A stretch of DNA of 64,000 nucleotides from Streptomyces calvus (GTDB lineage Bacteria; Actinomycetota; Actinomycetes; Streptomycetales; Streptomycetaceae). Shown piece by piece: positions 8,501 through 15,744 of this stretch (position 1 is the stretch's first letter; the number at the start of each line of letters is the position of its first letter). Position numbers and translations under genes: made by a program. Below the pieces are notes generated by a model. That model worked only from the letters and a program-made list of their open reading frames with translations. It searched no databases and had not been told where the DNA came from. The stretch lies in assembly GCF_006782915.1 (NCBI RefSeq), contig NZ_VCNP01000058.1:186001-250000 (forward strand), given 5' to 3'.

Positions 8501-8948
8501 CACCAGCGTCCTGGACAGCAAGGCCTTCTTCTACGGACTGCGCCCCGGCAAGGAGTACGCCGTCGACCTCGACCCCGGTGTGCGGCTGCTCATCGAACTC
8601 CAGGCCGTGGGCGAGGCCGACGAGCGCGGCATGCGCACCGTGATGGCCACCCTGAACGGCCAGCTGCGGCCGATCCAGGTCCGCGACCGGGCGGCGGCCT
8701 CCGACGTCCCGGTCACCGAGAAGGCCGACCGGTCCGACCCCGGCCACGTCGCGGCGCCGTTCGCCGGTGTGGTGACCCTCGCCGTCGCCGAGGGCGACGA
8801 GGTGGCGGCCGGAGCCACGGTGGCCACCATCGAGGCGATGAAGATGGAGGCCGCGATCACCGCCCCGAGGGCGGGCCGGGTGACGAGGCTGGCCATCAAC
8901 CGCATCCAGCAGGTGGAGGGCGGAGACCTCCTGGTGCACATCGTCTGA
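5574..8948 (+). CDS. pyc: Pyruvate carboxylase
   Basis: A 1,124-residue single-chain biotin enzyme, the usual length for the family. It makes oxaloacetate from pyruvate, bicarbonate and ATP (anaplerosis). Domains in order are biotin carboxylase (about 1-450; VLVANRGEIAIRAFRA, ATP-grasp GGGGRGMR, EMNPRIQVEHTVTEE), carboxyltransferase (about 525-800; DTTFRDAHQSLLATRVR, LHTHDT), the PYC allosteric region, and a C-terminal biotinyl domain with EAMKMEA, where Lys1090 is the biotinylation site. The ATG at 5574 starts exactly at MFRKVLVANRGEI with AAGGGA upstream. It appears monocistronic. Confidence 0.97.
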   Translation: MFRKVLVANRGEIAIRAFRAGYELGARTVAVFPHEDRNSLHRLKADEAYEIGEPGHPVRAYLSVEEIVGAARRAGADAVYPGYGFLSENPELARACEEAGITFVGPSAPILELTGNKARAVAAAREAGVPVLGSSAPSTDVDELVRAADDIGFPVFVKAVAGGGGRGMRRVEEPGRLREAVEAASREAASAFGDPTVFLEKAVVEPRHIEVQILADGEGNVIHLYERDCSVQRRHQKVIELAPAPNLDPELRDRICADAVRFARRIGYRNAGTVEFLLDRDGNHVFIEMNPRIQVEHTVTEEVTDVDLVQAQLRIAAGETLADLGLTQDTVTLRGAALQCRITTEDPANGFRPDTGRISAYRSPGGSGIRLDGGTTHAGTEISAHFDSMLVKLTCRGRDFAAAVGRARRAVAEFRIRGVATNIPFLQAVLDDPDFRAGRVTTSFIEQRPQLLTARHSADRGTKLLTYLADVTVNKPHGERPELIDPLTKLPPLPAGRPPAGSRQRLAELGPEGFARWLRDSPATGVTDTTFRDAHQSLLATRVRTKDLLAVAPAVAHTLPGLLSLECWGGATYDVALRFLAEDPWERLAALREAVPNICLQMLLRGRNTVGYTPYPTEVTDAFVQEAAATGIDVFRIFDALNDVDQMRPAIDAVRETGTAVAEVALCYTADLSDPSERLYTLDYYLRLAERIVEAGAHVLAVKDMAGLLRAPAAATLVSALRREFDLPVHLHTHDTAGGQLATYLAAIQAGADAVDGAVASMAGTTSQPSLSAIVAATDHSERPTGLDLQAVGDLEPYWESVRKVYAPFEAGLASPTGRVYHHEIPGGQLSNLRTQAIALGLGDRFEDIEAMYAAADRMLGRLVKVTPSSKVVGDLALHLVGAGVAPADFEAEPGRFDIPDSVVGFLRGELGTPPGGWPEPFRSKALRGRAEPKPVAELTADDRAGLAKDRRATLNRLLFPGPTREFETHRGSFGDTSVLDSKAFFYGLRPGKEYAVDLDPGVRLLIELQAVGEADERGMRTVMATLNGQLRPIQVRDRAAASDVPVTEKADRSDPGHVAAPFAGVVTLAVAEGDEVAAGATVATIEAMKMEAAITAPRAGRVTRLAINRIQQVEGGDLLVHIV

Positions 8949-9044
8949 GCGTGGCGAGCCCGGCCGGCCCGGACCGCCGCCGCCGGCCGGGCGGCCGAAC
9001 CCCGACCGGCCGGTCCGGCGGTCCGGCGGATAGGGTCCGTCAGC

Positions 9045-9731
9045 ATGTCGGAGAAACAGGGGGCGGACGGCCCTCCGGACGGACTGTGGGCCGCCTGCGC
9101 ACTGGCGGCGTGCGCGGGCGTACTGGTCTGGATGCTCGGGTGGCTCACGGTCGGGGTGTCGGAGCTGGACGAGCGCTGCGCCCACGGGCTGGAAGGCCCC
9201 GGAGGCGACTTCCGGATGGAGCGCAGCAGCTTCCCGCCCGGCGAGCGCTGCGTGTTCGCCGACGGCACGACGGTCTCCTCCGGCGACGTCCTGGGCTGGG
9301 TGCTGTGGGCGTGCGTCGTGGTCGCGGCGGCCTGCGCCCTCCTGGCGGCGGTGCGCGAGTTCGCCGGGCTGCGGCAGCCGCGCTCCGTCGTACGGTTCGC
9401 GGTCATCGCCCTCGTCTCGTGCCTCGTCCTGGCCGCCCTGTGCGCGTTCGTGCCGCTGGCCGTGGCGCCGCCCGGCCGTGAACCGCTCTCCGTCTGCTCG
9501 GCGTTCACCACCGGCATCTACGAACGGGCCTACGAGGTGCGGCGGTCGGTGTTCCCCGTCCAGGCGACGTGCCTCTACCCCGGCGGAGCCCGCCACGACC
9601 TCGTGCCCGTGTGGTGGAGCCGGCTGGCCTGGGCCGCGCTCGGCGCGCTGCTGCTCGCCCTCCTCGGACTGGCGGGAGCCGTACGACGCCATGGCGGGCG
9701 GCCGCGCGTCCCGGAGCCGGACACCTCCTGA
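9045..9731 (+). CDS. Four-helix membrane protein with internal duplication
   Basis: 228 residues, family not recognised. Four hydrophobic segments (about 14-37, 84-104, 118-142, 189-213) make two helix-loop-helix halves. The two non-cytoplasmic loops look related: each has a Cys, then an Arg-Ser pair and FP (ERSSFPPGERCVF; RRSVFPVQATCLY), then a second Cys followed by Gly-rich residues. This suggests an internal duplication, with one disulfide possible per loop. It is probably an integral plasma-membrane protein of unknown role. The gene stands between pyc and a methyltransferase gene on the same strand. Confidence 0.75.
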   Translation: MSEKQGADGPPDGLWAACALAACAGVLVWMLGWLTVGVSELDERCAHGLEGPGGDFRMERSSFPPGERCVFADGTTVSSGDVLGWVLWACVVVAAACALLAAVREFAGLRQPRSVVRFAVIALVSCLVLAALCAFVPLAVAPPGREPLSVCSAFTTGIYERAYEVRRSVFPVQATCLYPGGARHDLVPVWWSRLAWAALGALLLALLGLAGAVRRHGGRPRVPEPDTS

Positions 9732-9847
9732 GCCGCGGCGCGGACCGGTCCCGGCGAGCGCTGCCGGCTCCCGCATCCGGCCGGACCGCCGCCGGACCGA
9801 CGGCAATTCACTGGACAACACCGGCATCCGCGGCCAGCCTGGACGGG

Positions 9848-10591
9848 ATGGAGCAGAAGGACATCTGGGACGCCGAGACCGCCCGGAACTACGACACGCC
9901 CGGAACCGGCATGTTCGCGCCCGAGGTGCTCGACCCGACCGTGGACCGCCTCGCCCGGCTGGCCGGCGAAGGCGCGGCACTGGAGTTCGCGATCGGGACC
10001 GGCCGGGTGGCCGTGCCGCTGGCCGCCCGCGGTGTGCCCGTCACCGGCATCGAGCTGTCCGGGCCGATGGTGGAGCAACTGCGCACCAAGGCCGACGAAA
10101 CGACGATTCCCGTGGTCATCGGCGACATGGCGACCACCACCGCGCCCGGCGAGTACACCCTGGTCTACCTCGTCTTCAACACCATCTCCAACCTGCTCGA
10201 ACAGGACCAGCAGGTCGCGTGCTTCCGCAACGCCGCCCGCCATCTGGCGCCCGGCGGACGCTTCGTGGTCGAGCTGTGGGTGCCCGAGCTGCGCAAGCTC
10301 CCGCCGGGCCGGACCGCCACCGTCTGGCAGTCCACGCCCGGATACATCGGCCTGGACACCTACGACGTCCTGCGCCAGCACGTCGTGTCGCACCACTTCC
10401 ACTTCGACGGAACCCGCAAGGCACAGCTGTTCCGCAGCCCGCACCGCTACATCTGGCCGGCCGAACTGGACCTCATGGCCCAACTGGGTGGATTCGAGCT
10501 GGAGAGCAGGCACGCGGACTGGGCCGGCAGCCCTTTCACCGCCGAGTCCCCCTCGCACGTCTCCGTCTACCGACTCCCCGGCGCCGTGTAG
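9848..10591 (+). CDS. Class I SAM-dependent methyltransferase
   Basis: A 247-residue cytoplasmic enzyme. Motif I is LEFAIGTGRVAVPLAARG (about 45-62), followed by the acidic residue of GIELS; the post-I region has VVIGDMATT and the motif II/III area is YLVFNTISNLL...LAPGGRFVVELW. These are Methyltransf_25-type features; the methyl acceptor is unknown. The ATG at 9848 is chosen because the fold begins right after it; upstream sequence in frame is low-complexity. GGACGGG just before the ATG is a weak SD. A hairpin at 10621 ends the unit. Confidence 0.85.
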   Translation: MEQKDIWDAETARNYDTPGTGMFAPEVLDPTVDRLARLAGEGAALEFAIGTGRVAVPLAARGVPVTGIELSGPMVEQLRTKADETTIPVVIGDMATTTAPGEYTLVYLVFNTISNLLEQDQQVACFRNAARHLAPGGRFVVELWVPELRKLPPGRTATVWQSTPGYIGLDTYDVLRQHVVSHHFHFDGTRKAQLFRSPHRYIWPAELDLMAQLGGFELESRHADWAGSPFTAESPSHVSVYRLPGAV

Positions 10592-10620
10592 CACCGCCGG
10601 GTTTCCCTCAAGTGCCGCCC

Positions 10621-10646
10621 AGGGCGCGCCGGTTCCGGCGCGCCCT
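10621..10646 (+). terminator. Terminator after the methyltransferase gene
   Basis: A 10-bp perfect stem (AGGGCGCGCC / GGCGCGCCCT) with a 6-base loop, 29 bases after the stop. Confidence 0.75.
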
Positions 10647-10677
10647 TCCCATTGCCCGACACGGCACGGACTTTGAA

Positions 10678-10695
10678 CTCATCGATGACAAAGTA
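10678..10695 (+). promoter_or_regulatory. Candidate operator/promoter element before the PA14 multidomain gene
   Basis: CTCATCGATGACAAAGTA here matches 17 of 18 bases of a segment inside the downstream gene (11176-11193). It contains the CATCGATG core shared with the sugar-island operators at 27740, 40864 and 42833. It lies about 100 bases ahead of the ATG at 10798. The regulatory role is inferred from repetition and position only. Confidence 0.4.
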
Positions 10696-10797
10696 TGGAC
10701 GTGCCCAGCAGAAGTCTCCTAGCGTGTGCGCCGCAACCGTTGGCATTTTTCGCTACCGGAGTTTTCCGGCCCTCCGGTCGAACCCACAGGAGGAAGC

Positions 10798-13700
10798 ATG
10801 AGCGCACGGCTGCCCCAGCGCGCCCGAAGATGCCTGACAGGGCTGCTCGTGGGCGCGTTCTTCGCGGGCGGGCTCTTGGGTTCACCCCTGGCCTCGGCGC
10901 AGCCGGGCTCCGCGGCGCGGGCCGACGTGCCGCCGCAGGAACCCGGTGTCACCCTGCGCGTCTTCGACGTCCAGGTCCCGCTGGACAAGATCTGCACCCT
11001 CAAGCCCGGGCAGACCCCCAACGTCGACCGGCTGATGCCGACCATCGACTGGAAGACCACCGACGACTTCGGCGGCTTCAGCGACAACTTCGTCACCCAG
11101 GTCGTCGGCAACATCCACATCCCGGCGGACGGTTCCTACACCTTCCGCCTGACCAGCGACGACGGGTCCCGTCTGCTCATCGATGACAACGTAGTCATCG
11201 ATCATGACGGACTGCACGGCGCCGAGCCCAAGGACGGCACCGTCCAGCTCACCGAGGGCATGCACGCGCTGCGCATCGACCACTTCGAGCGCGGCGGCGA
11301 CCAGCAGATCACCCTCGCTTGGCAGCCTCCGGGCGCCGCCGGGTTCGAGACCGTCCCGGGCACCGCGCTGAGCACCGACGCGGGCGTGGTGCGGGTGACC
11401 GCACCCGGCCGCAAGGAGTGCGAGGGCTTCCGGGACTCGCCGGGCGACGGCCTGCCGCTCAACTCCGTGCGCCCCGACCACACCCTCACCGACCTGCGGC
11501 CCGAGGGCTTCGAACCGCAGGTCACCGGCATGGACTGGCTGCCCGACGGCCGTCTGGTGGTGAGCACCTGGGGCGGCACCGACAACACGGACGGCGAGGT
11601 CTACGTCCTCGACGACACCGCGGGCAGCACGGGCCCCGACAAGGTGAAGGCGACGAAGATCGCCGAGGGCCTCAAGGAGCCGATGGGCCTGAAGGTCGTC
11701 GACGGCACCATCTTCGTGTCCCAGAAGCACGAGCTGACGGAGCTGGGCGACACCGACGGCGACGGCGTCATGGACCGGACCAGGACGATCGCCACCTGGC
11801 CCTACGGCGGCAACTTCCACGAGTTCGCCTTCGGCCTGCTCTACCGCGACGGGTACTTCTACCTGAACCTGTCCGTCGCCATCAACTACGGCGGCGCCAC
11901 CACCGATCCGCAGCCGGCTCCCGGCCGCGGCACCACCGTCAAGGTGAACCGCAAGACCGGCAAGGTCAGTTACATCGCCGGTGGCCTCCGCACACCGAAC
12001 GGCATCGGCTGGGGTCCCGGCGGCGACATCTTCGCCACGGACAACCAGGGCGGCTGGCTGCCCGCGTCGAAACTGGTCCACGTCAAGCAGGACCGCTTCT
12101 TCAACCACTACACCAACCCCGCCGGCCCCTTCGACTCCGAGCCGGTGACCCGGCCGGTGCTCTGGCTGCCGCAGAACGAGATCGCCAACTCGCCCAGCAC
12201 ACCCCTGTACCTGACCAAGGGCAGGTTCGCCGGGCAGATGCTCTTCGGCGACGTCACCTACGGCGGAATCCAGCGCGCCTACCTGGAGAAGGTCAAGGGC
12301 CAGTACCAGGGCGCGGTGTTCCGCTTCACCCAGGGCCTCGAAGCCGGCGTGAACCGCATCGCGATGGGCCCCGACGGCGCCATCTACGCGGGCGGTCTGG
12401 GCGCGGACGGCAACTGGGGCCAGGAGGGCAAGCTCAAGTACGGCCTCCAGAAGCTGTCCCCGAACGGCGGCAACACCTTCGACATCCAGGCGATGCGGGC
12501 GAAGAAGGGCGGCTTCGAGCTGGAGTACACCCAGCCGCTGTCGCAGGAGACCGCCGACGGCCTGGCCGCCCACTACGAGGTCCAGCAGTGGCGCTACACC
12601 CCGACGAAGGACTACGGCGGCCCCAAGATCGCCGAGGAGACCCTGAAGGTGACGTCCGCGAAGCTGTCGGACGACCGCAAGAAGGTGACCCTCGCCATCG
12701 AGGGCCTCAAGCCGGACCGCGTGGTGCACGTCCGCTCCCCGCGCCCGTTCAGCTCCGCGTCGGGTGAGTCCCTGTGGAGCACGGAGGCCTGGTACACGCT
12801 GAACGCCCTGCCGGGCAAGCAGCCCGCGCCGTCGCCGGTGTACGAGGCCGAGGAGGCCGCGCTCACCGGTCCGGTCGGCATCAACACCGACCACCGGGGC
12901 TACTCCGGCAGCGGCTTCGTCGACCGGTACGGCACCCAGGGCGGCACGACCACGTTCGACGTCGAGGTGTCCGAGAGCGGCACGTACGACGTGGGTCTGC
13001 GCTACTCCAACGGCCCCGACCCCTTCCGGGGCACCAAGTCCCTCTCCCTGTACGTCAACGGCAAGAAGGTGAAGCAGACCAAGCTGCGCGACACCGGCAA
13101 CTGGGACACCTGGTCGACACAGCGCGAGGCCGTACCCCTGCGGGCCGGCCACAACACCGTCGCCTACCGGTACGACGAGGGCGACACCGGTCACGTCAAC
13201 CTCGACCTCATCACCGTCGACCCGCAGGGCGCCCCCGTCACCCTGTTCGACGGCGACGGCCTGGACCGCTGGCAGCACACCGACGGGCGCCCCGTGCAGT
13301 GGCCCGTCTCCGACGGCGCGATGGAGGTGTGCTGCGGCGACATCCGCACCAAGGACAGCTACGACGACTTCAAGCTGCACGTGGAGTTCCGGCTGCCCCA
13401 GCTTCCGCCGGACGTGACCGGACAGGACCGCGCCAACAGCGGCGTCTACCTCCAGGACCGCTACGAACTCCAGATCCTGGACTCCTTCGGTGACACCACA
13501 CTCGACACCAACGAGGCAGGAGCGATCTATCTGAAGAAGGCACCCGACGTGAACGCCGCCACGGCGCCCGAGACGTGGCAGTCGTACGACATCGTCTTCC
13601 GCGCGGCCCGCTACGACGCCGAGGGCAGGAAGACGGCGGACGCCCGGGTCACCGTGATCTGGAACGGCAAGAAGATCCACGACGACGTCGCGATCGACAG

Positions 13701-13809
13701 CCCGACCGGAGGCGGAGCCGCCGAGGGCCCGGCGGCCGGCGCGATCCGGCTGCAGGACCACGGGAACAAGGTGCTGTACCGCAACATCACCGTCGAGCCG
13801 CTCGACTAG
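10798..13809 (+). CDS. Exported multidomain carbohydrate-active protein (PA14, sugar-dehydrogenase-like propeller, CBM6, DUF1080)
   Basis: 1,003 residues. A signal peptide (cleavage near residue 34, PLASA-QPG) is followed by a PA14 domain (about 70-185; ADGSYTFRLTSDDGSRLLIDD), a beta-propeller like glucose/sorbosone dehydrogenases or related lyases (about 235-620; VTGMDWLPDGRLVVSTWGG, LRTPNGIGWGPGGDIFATDN), a CBM6 module (about 682-805; YEAEEAAL...) and a C-terminal DUF1080/3-keto-disaccharide-hydrolase fold (about 814-1003; NSGVYLQDRYELQILDSFG). PA14 and CBM6 bind glycans; DUF1080 members cleave 3-keto-glycosides, so an oxidise-then-cleave extracellular enzyme is possible. The exact reaction is unknown. 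ATG follows AGGAGGAAGC. Confidence 0.85.
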   Translation: MSARLPQRARRCLTGLLVGAFFAGGLLGSPLASAQPGSAARADVPPQEPGVTLRVFDVQVPLDKICTLKPGQTPNVDRLMPTIDWKTTDDFGGFSDNFVTQVVGNIHIPADGSYTFRLTSDDGSRLLIDDNVVIDHDGLHGAEPKDGTVQLTEGMHALRIDHFERGGDQQITLAWQPPGAAGFETVPGTALSTDAGVVRVTAPGRKECEGFRDSPGDGLPLNSVRPDHTLTDLRPEGFEPQVTGMDWLPDGRLVVSTWGGTDNTDGEVYVLDDTAGSTGPDKVKATKIAEGLKEPMGLKVVDGTIFVSQKHELTELGDTDGDGVMDRTRTIATWPYGGNFHEFAFGLLYRDGYFYLNLSVAINYGGATTDPQPAPGRGTTVKVNRKTGKVSYIAGGLRTPNGIGWGPGGDIFATDNQGGWLPASKLVHVKQDRFFNHYTNPAGPFDSEPVTRPVLWLPQNEIANSPSTPLYLTKGRFAGQMLFGDVTYGGIQRAYLEKVKGQYQGAVFRFTQGLEAGVNRIAMGPDGAIYAGGLGADGNWGQEGKLKYGLQKLSPNGGNTFDIQAMRAKKGGFELEYTQPLSQETADGLAAHYEVQQWRYTPTKDYGGPKIAEETLKVTSAKLSDDRKKVTLAIEGLKPDRVVHVRSPRPFSSASGESLWSTEAWYTLNALPGKQPAPSPVYEAEEAALTGPVGINTDHRGYSGSGFVDRYGTQGGTTTFDVEVSESGTYDVGLRYSNGPDPFRGTKSLSLYVNGKKVKQTKLRDTGNWDTWSTQREAVPLRAGHNTVAYRYDEGDTGHVNLDLITVDPQGAPVTLFDGDGLDRWQHTDGRPVQWPVSDGAMEVCCGDIRTKDSYDDFKLHVEFRLPQLPPDVTGQDRANSGVYLQDRYELQILDSFGDTTLDTNEAGAIYLKKAPDVNAATAPETWQSYDIVFRAARYDAEGRKTADARVTVIWNGKKIHDDVAIDSPTGGGAAEGPAAGAIRLQDHGNKVLYRNITVEPLD
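11184..11197. promoter_or_regulatory. Intragenic palindrome TGACAACGTAGTCA (candidate operator)
   Basis: A near-perfect 14-bp palindrome inside the PA14 coding region. The identical 14-mer occurs at 29568-29581 in the other PA14-containing gene. It uses codons rare in this genome (GTA, then GAT, CAT, GGA nearby), which suggests selection on the DNA itself. A repressor roadblock or intragenic operator is inferred. Confidence 0.4.
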
Positions 13810-13827
13810 AACCGGGCTCCCCGGGTG

Positions 13828-13866
13828 CCGGTGTCCTGTCGTCCCGAGCGGACGGCAGGACACCGG
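13828..13866 (+). terminator. Terminator of the PA14 multidomain gene
   Basis: A 17-bp stem (CCGGTGTCCTGTCGTCC with its complement, one G-U pair) and a 5-base loop start 19 bases after the stop. A second hairpin (CCGTCCGG, A-rich 8-base loop, CCGGACGG) follows at 13929-13952 and may act as back-up. Confidence 0.85.
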
Positions 13867-13955
13867 ACGTCCCGCCCCCGGCGGACCTCCGCACCGCGGG
13901 GAACCCGGGCGCCCGACCGCCCTCTCGACCGTCCGGAAAAAAGACCGGACGGCGA

Positions 13956-13982
13956 TGTCGAGAATCCGTGGCCCGCTCCGTC
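13956..13982 (+). promoter_or_regulatory. Candidate ECF42-type promoter of the DGPF/sigma operon
   Basis: TGTCGA at 13956-13961 and CGTC at 13979-13982 are 17 bases apart and about 50 bases ahead of the DGPF gene. This matches the -35/-10 pair that I recall for ECF42 sigma factors and would make the operon autoregulated. Assignment rests on motif and context. Confidence 0.6.
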
Positions 13983-14034
13983 CCCGGGGTGAACGCGACC
14001 ACAATGGGTCGCACCAGCACCGAGGAGAGAGACC

Positions 14035-14448
14035 ATGGCCAAGTACCTGCTGCTGAAGCACTACCGCGGCGCTCCGGCTGCGGTGAACGACGTGCCCATG
14101 GACCACTGGACGCCGGAGGAGATCTCGGCCCACGTCCAGTACATGAACGACTTCGCCGCCCGCCTGGAGCAGTCCGGCGAGTTCGTCGACGGTCAGGCGC
14201 TCGCCCCCGAGGGGATGTGGGTCCGCTACGACGGCGAGGGGCGCCCGCCGGTCACCGACGGCCCGTTCGCCGAGACCAAGGACCTCATCGCCGGCTGGAT
14301 GGTGATCGACGTCGACAGCCGGGAGCGGGCCGTGGAACTCGCCGGGGAACTGTCGGCGGCGCCCGGCGCGGGCGGGAAGCCGATCCACGAGTGGCTGGAG
14401 GTGCGCCCCTTCCTGGCCGCGCCGCCCACCATCACGGAGTGCCACTGA
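14035..14448 (+). CDS. DGPF-domain (YCII-related) protein, ECF42 partner
   Basis: 137 residues. The family hallmark DGPFAETKDLIAGWMVIDV is present; the fold is YCII/PhnB-like, a small dimeric ferredoxin-like barrel. DGPF proteins are the conserved companions and known targets of ECF42 sigma factors; their biochemical role is not settled. The start follows GAGGAGAGACC. Only two bases separate its stop from the sigma-factor ATG, so the two genes are coupled. Confidence 0.93.
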   Translation: MAKYLLLKHYRGAPAAVNDVPMDHWTPEEISAHVQYMNDFAARLEQSGEFVDGQALAPEGMWVRYDGEGRPPVTDGPFAETKDLIAGWMVIDVDSRERAVELAGELSAAPGAGGKPIHEWLEVRPFLAAPPTITECH

Positions 14449-14450
14449 GC

Positions 14451-15596
14451 ATGGACGAGGTCCTGCTCAGGAGCCTCACGCCGAGCGTGCTCGGCATCCT
14501 CGTCCGCCGCGGAGCAGACTTCGCGGCGGCCGAGGACGCCGTGCAGGACGCGCTGGTCGAGGCGGTCCGCGTCTGGCCGGCCGACCCGCCACGCGACCCC
14601 AAGGGCTGGCTGGTCACCGTGGCGTGGCGCAAGTTCCTGGACGCCACCCGGGCGGACGCCGCCCGCCGCCGCCGGGAGGACCTCCACGAGGAGCAGCCGC
14701 CGCCCGGGCCCGCGCCCGCCGTGGACGACACCCTCCAGCTGTACTTCCTGTGCGCGCACCCCTCGCTCACCCCGTCGTCCGCGGTCGCCCTCACCCTGCG
14801 CGCCGTCGGCGGCCTCACCACCCGCCAGATCGCCCAGGCCTACCTGGTGCCCGAGGCGACCATGGCGCAGCGCATCAGCCGGGCCAAGCGCACCGTGTCC
14901 ACCGTGCGCCTCGACCGGCCCGGCGACGTCGCCACGGTGCTGCGCGTGCTCTACCTCGTCTTCAACGAGGGCTACTCCGGCGACATCGACCTCGCCGCCG
15001 AGGCCATCCGGCTCACCCGGCAGCTCGCGGCCGCGATCGACCATCCCGAGGTGGCGGGCCTGCTCGCCCTGATGCTGCTCCACCACGCCCGGCGCCCCGC
15101 ACGGACCGCGCCCGACGGCAGCCTGGTGCCGCTCGCCGAGCAGGACCGCGGCCGATGGGACACCGCGGCGATCGCCGAGGGCATCGGGATCCTCCAGGCG
15201 GCCCTCGCCCGCGACCGGCTCGGTGAGTTCCAGGCCCAGGCCGCGATCGCGGCGCTGCACGCCGACGCGCCCACCGCCGAGGAGACCGACTGGGTGCAGA
15301 TCGTGGAGTGGTACGACGAACTGGCGCGCCTGACCGACAGTCCGGTCGTCCGGCTCAACCGCGCGGTCGCGGTCGGCGAGGCCGACGGACCCCGCGCCGG
15401 CCTGGCGGCACTCGATGCGCTGGACGCCTCACTGCCCCGCCGCACGGCGGTGGCCGCCTACCTCCACGAGCGCGACGGCGACCTGGCGACGGCGGCACGG
15501 CTGTACGCCGAGGCGGCCCACAAGGCGCCCGACCTCGCCGAGCGGGACCACCTGACCCGCCAGGCCGCCCGCCTCAACTCCCGCCTGCGCCGCTGA
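14451..15596 (+). CDS. ECF42-group RNA polymerase sigma factor with C-terminal TPR-like extension
   Basis: A 381-residue sigma factor with no anti-sigma gene beside it. Sigma region 2 is near 10-75 (FAAAEDAVQDALVEAVRVWP, PKGWLVTVAWRKFLDATRAD) and region 4 near 105-150 (LTLRAVGGLTTRQIAQAYLVPEATMAQRISRAKRT). The long extension (about 165-381) contains LYLVFNEGYSG and ends in TPR-type helices (ALDALDASL...RLYAEAAHKAPDLAERDHLTRQAARL), as in ECF42. That extension is thought to be needed for activity in place of an anti-sigma factor. The partner DGPF gene is immediately upstream, and a motif-like promoter sits before the pair. Confidence 0.94.
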   Translation: MDEVLLRSLTPSVLGILVRRGADFAAAEDAVQDALVEAVRVWPADPPRDPKGWLVTVAWRKFLDATRADAARRRREDLHEEQPPPGPAPAVDDTLQLYFLCAHPSLTPSSAVALTLRAVGGLTTRQIAQAYLVPEATMAQRISRAKRTVSTVRLDRPGDVATVLRVLYLVFNEGYSGDIDLAAEAIRLTRQLAAAIDHPEVAGLLALMLLHHARRPARTAPDGSLVPLAEQDRGRWDTAAIAEGIGILQAALARDRLGEFQAQAAIAALHADAPTAEETDWVQIVEWYDELARLTDSPVVRLNRAVAVGEADGPRAGLAALDALDASLPRRTAVAAYLHERDGDLATAARLYAEAAHKAPDLAERDHLTRQAARLNSRLRR

Positions 15597-15744
15597 GGCG
15601 CCGCCCGTCACCGCTGCCCGCCCCACTGGCCGCACCGGCGCGCCCGGCGCGGCGGCGGAGCAGCGGGCGGGACGGAGTCGAAGGGCGGCTGTCGGTGCCC
15701 GATGGCACGCTGAGGTCAAAGGGAATCAGCGAAAGGACATCGCG

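Noticed and set aside
10882..14445. Long minus-strand open frame across the PA14 gene and the DGPF gene.
   Set aside because: Mirror of GC3-biased genes, no recognisable domain and no SD.
13575..14450. Upstream extension of the ECF42 sigma frame.
   Set aside because: It would overlap the PA14 gene end, two hairpins and the DGPF gene; the sigma region 2 starts right after ATG 14451.
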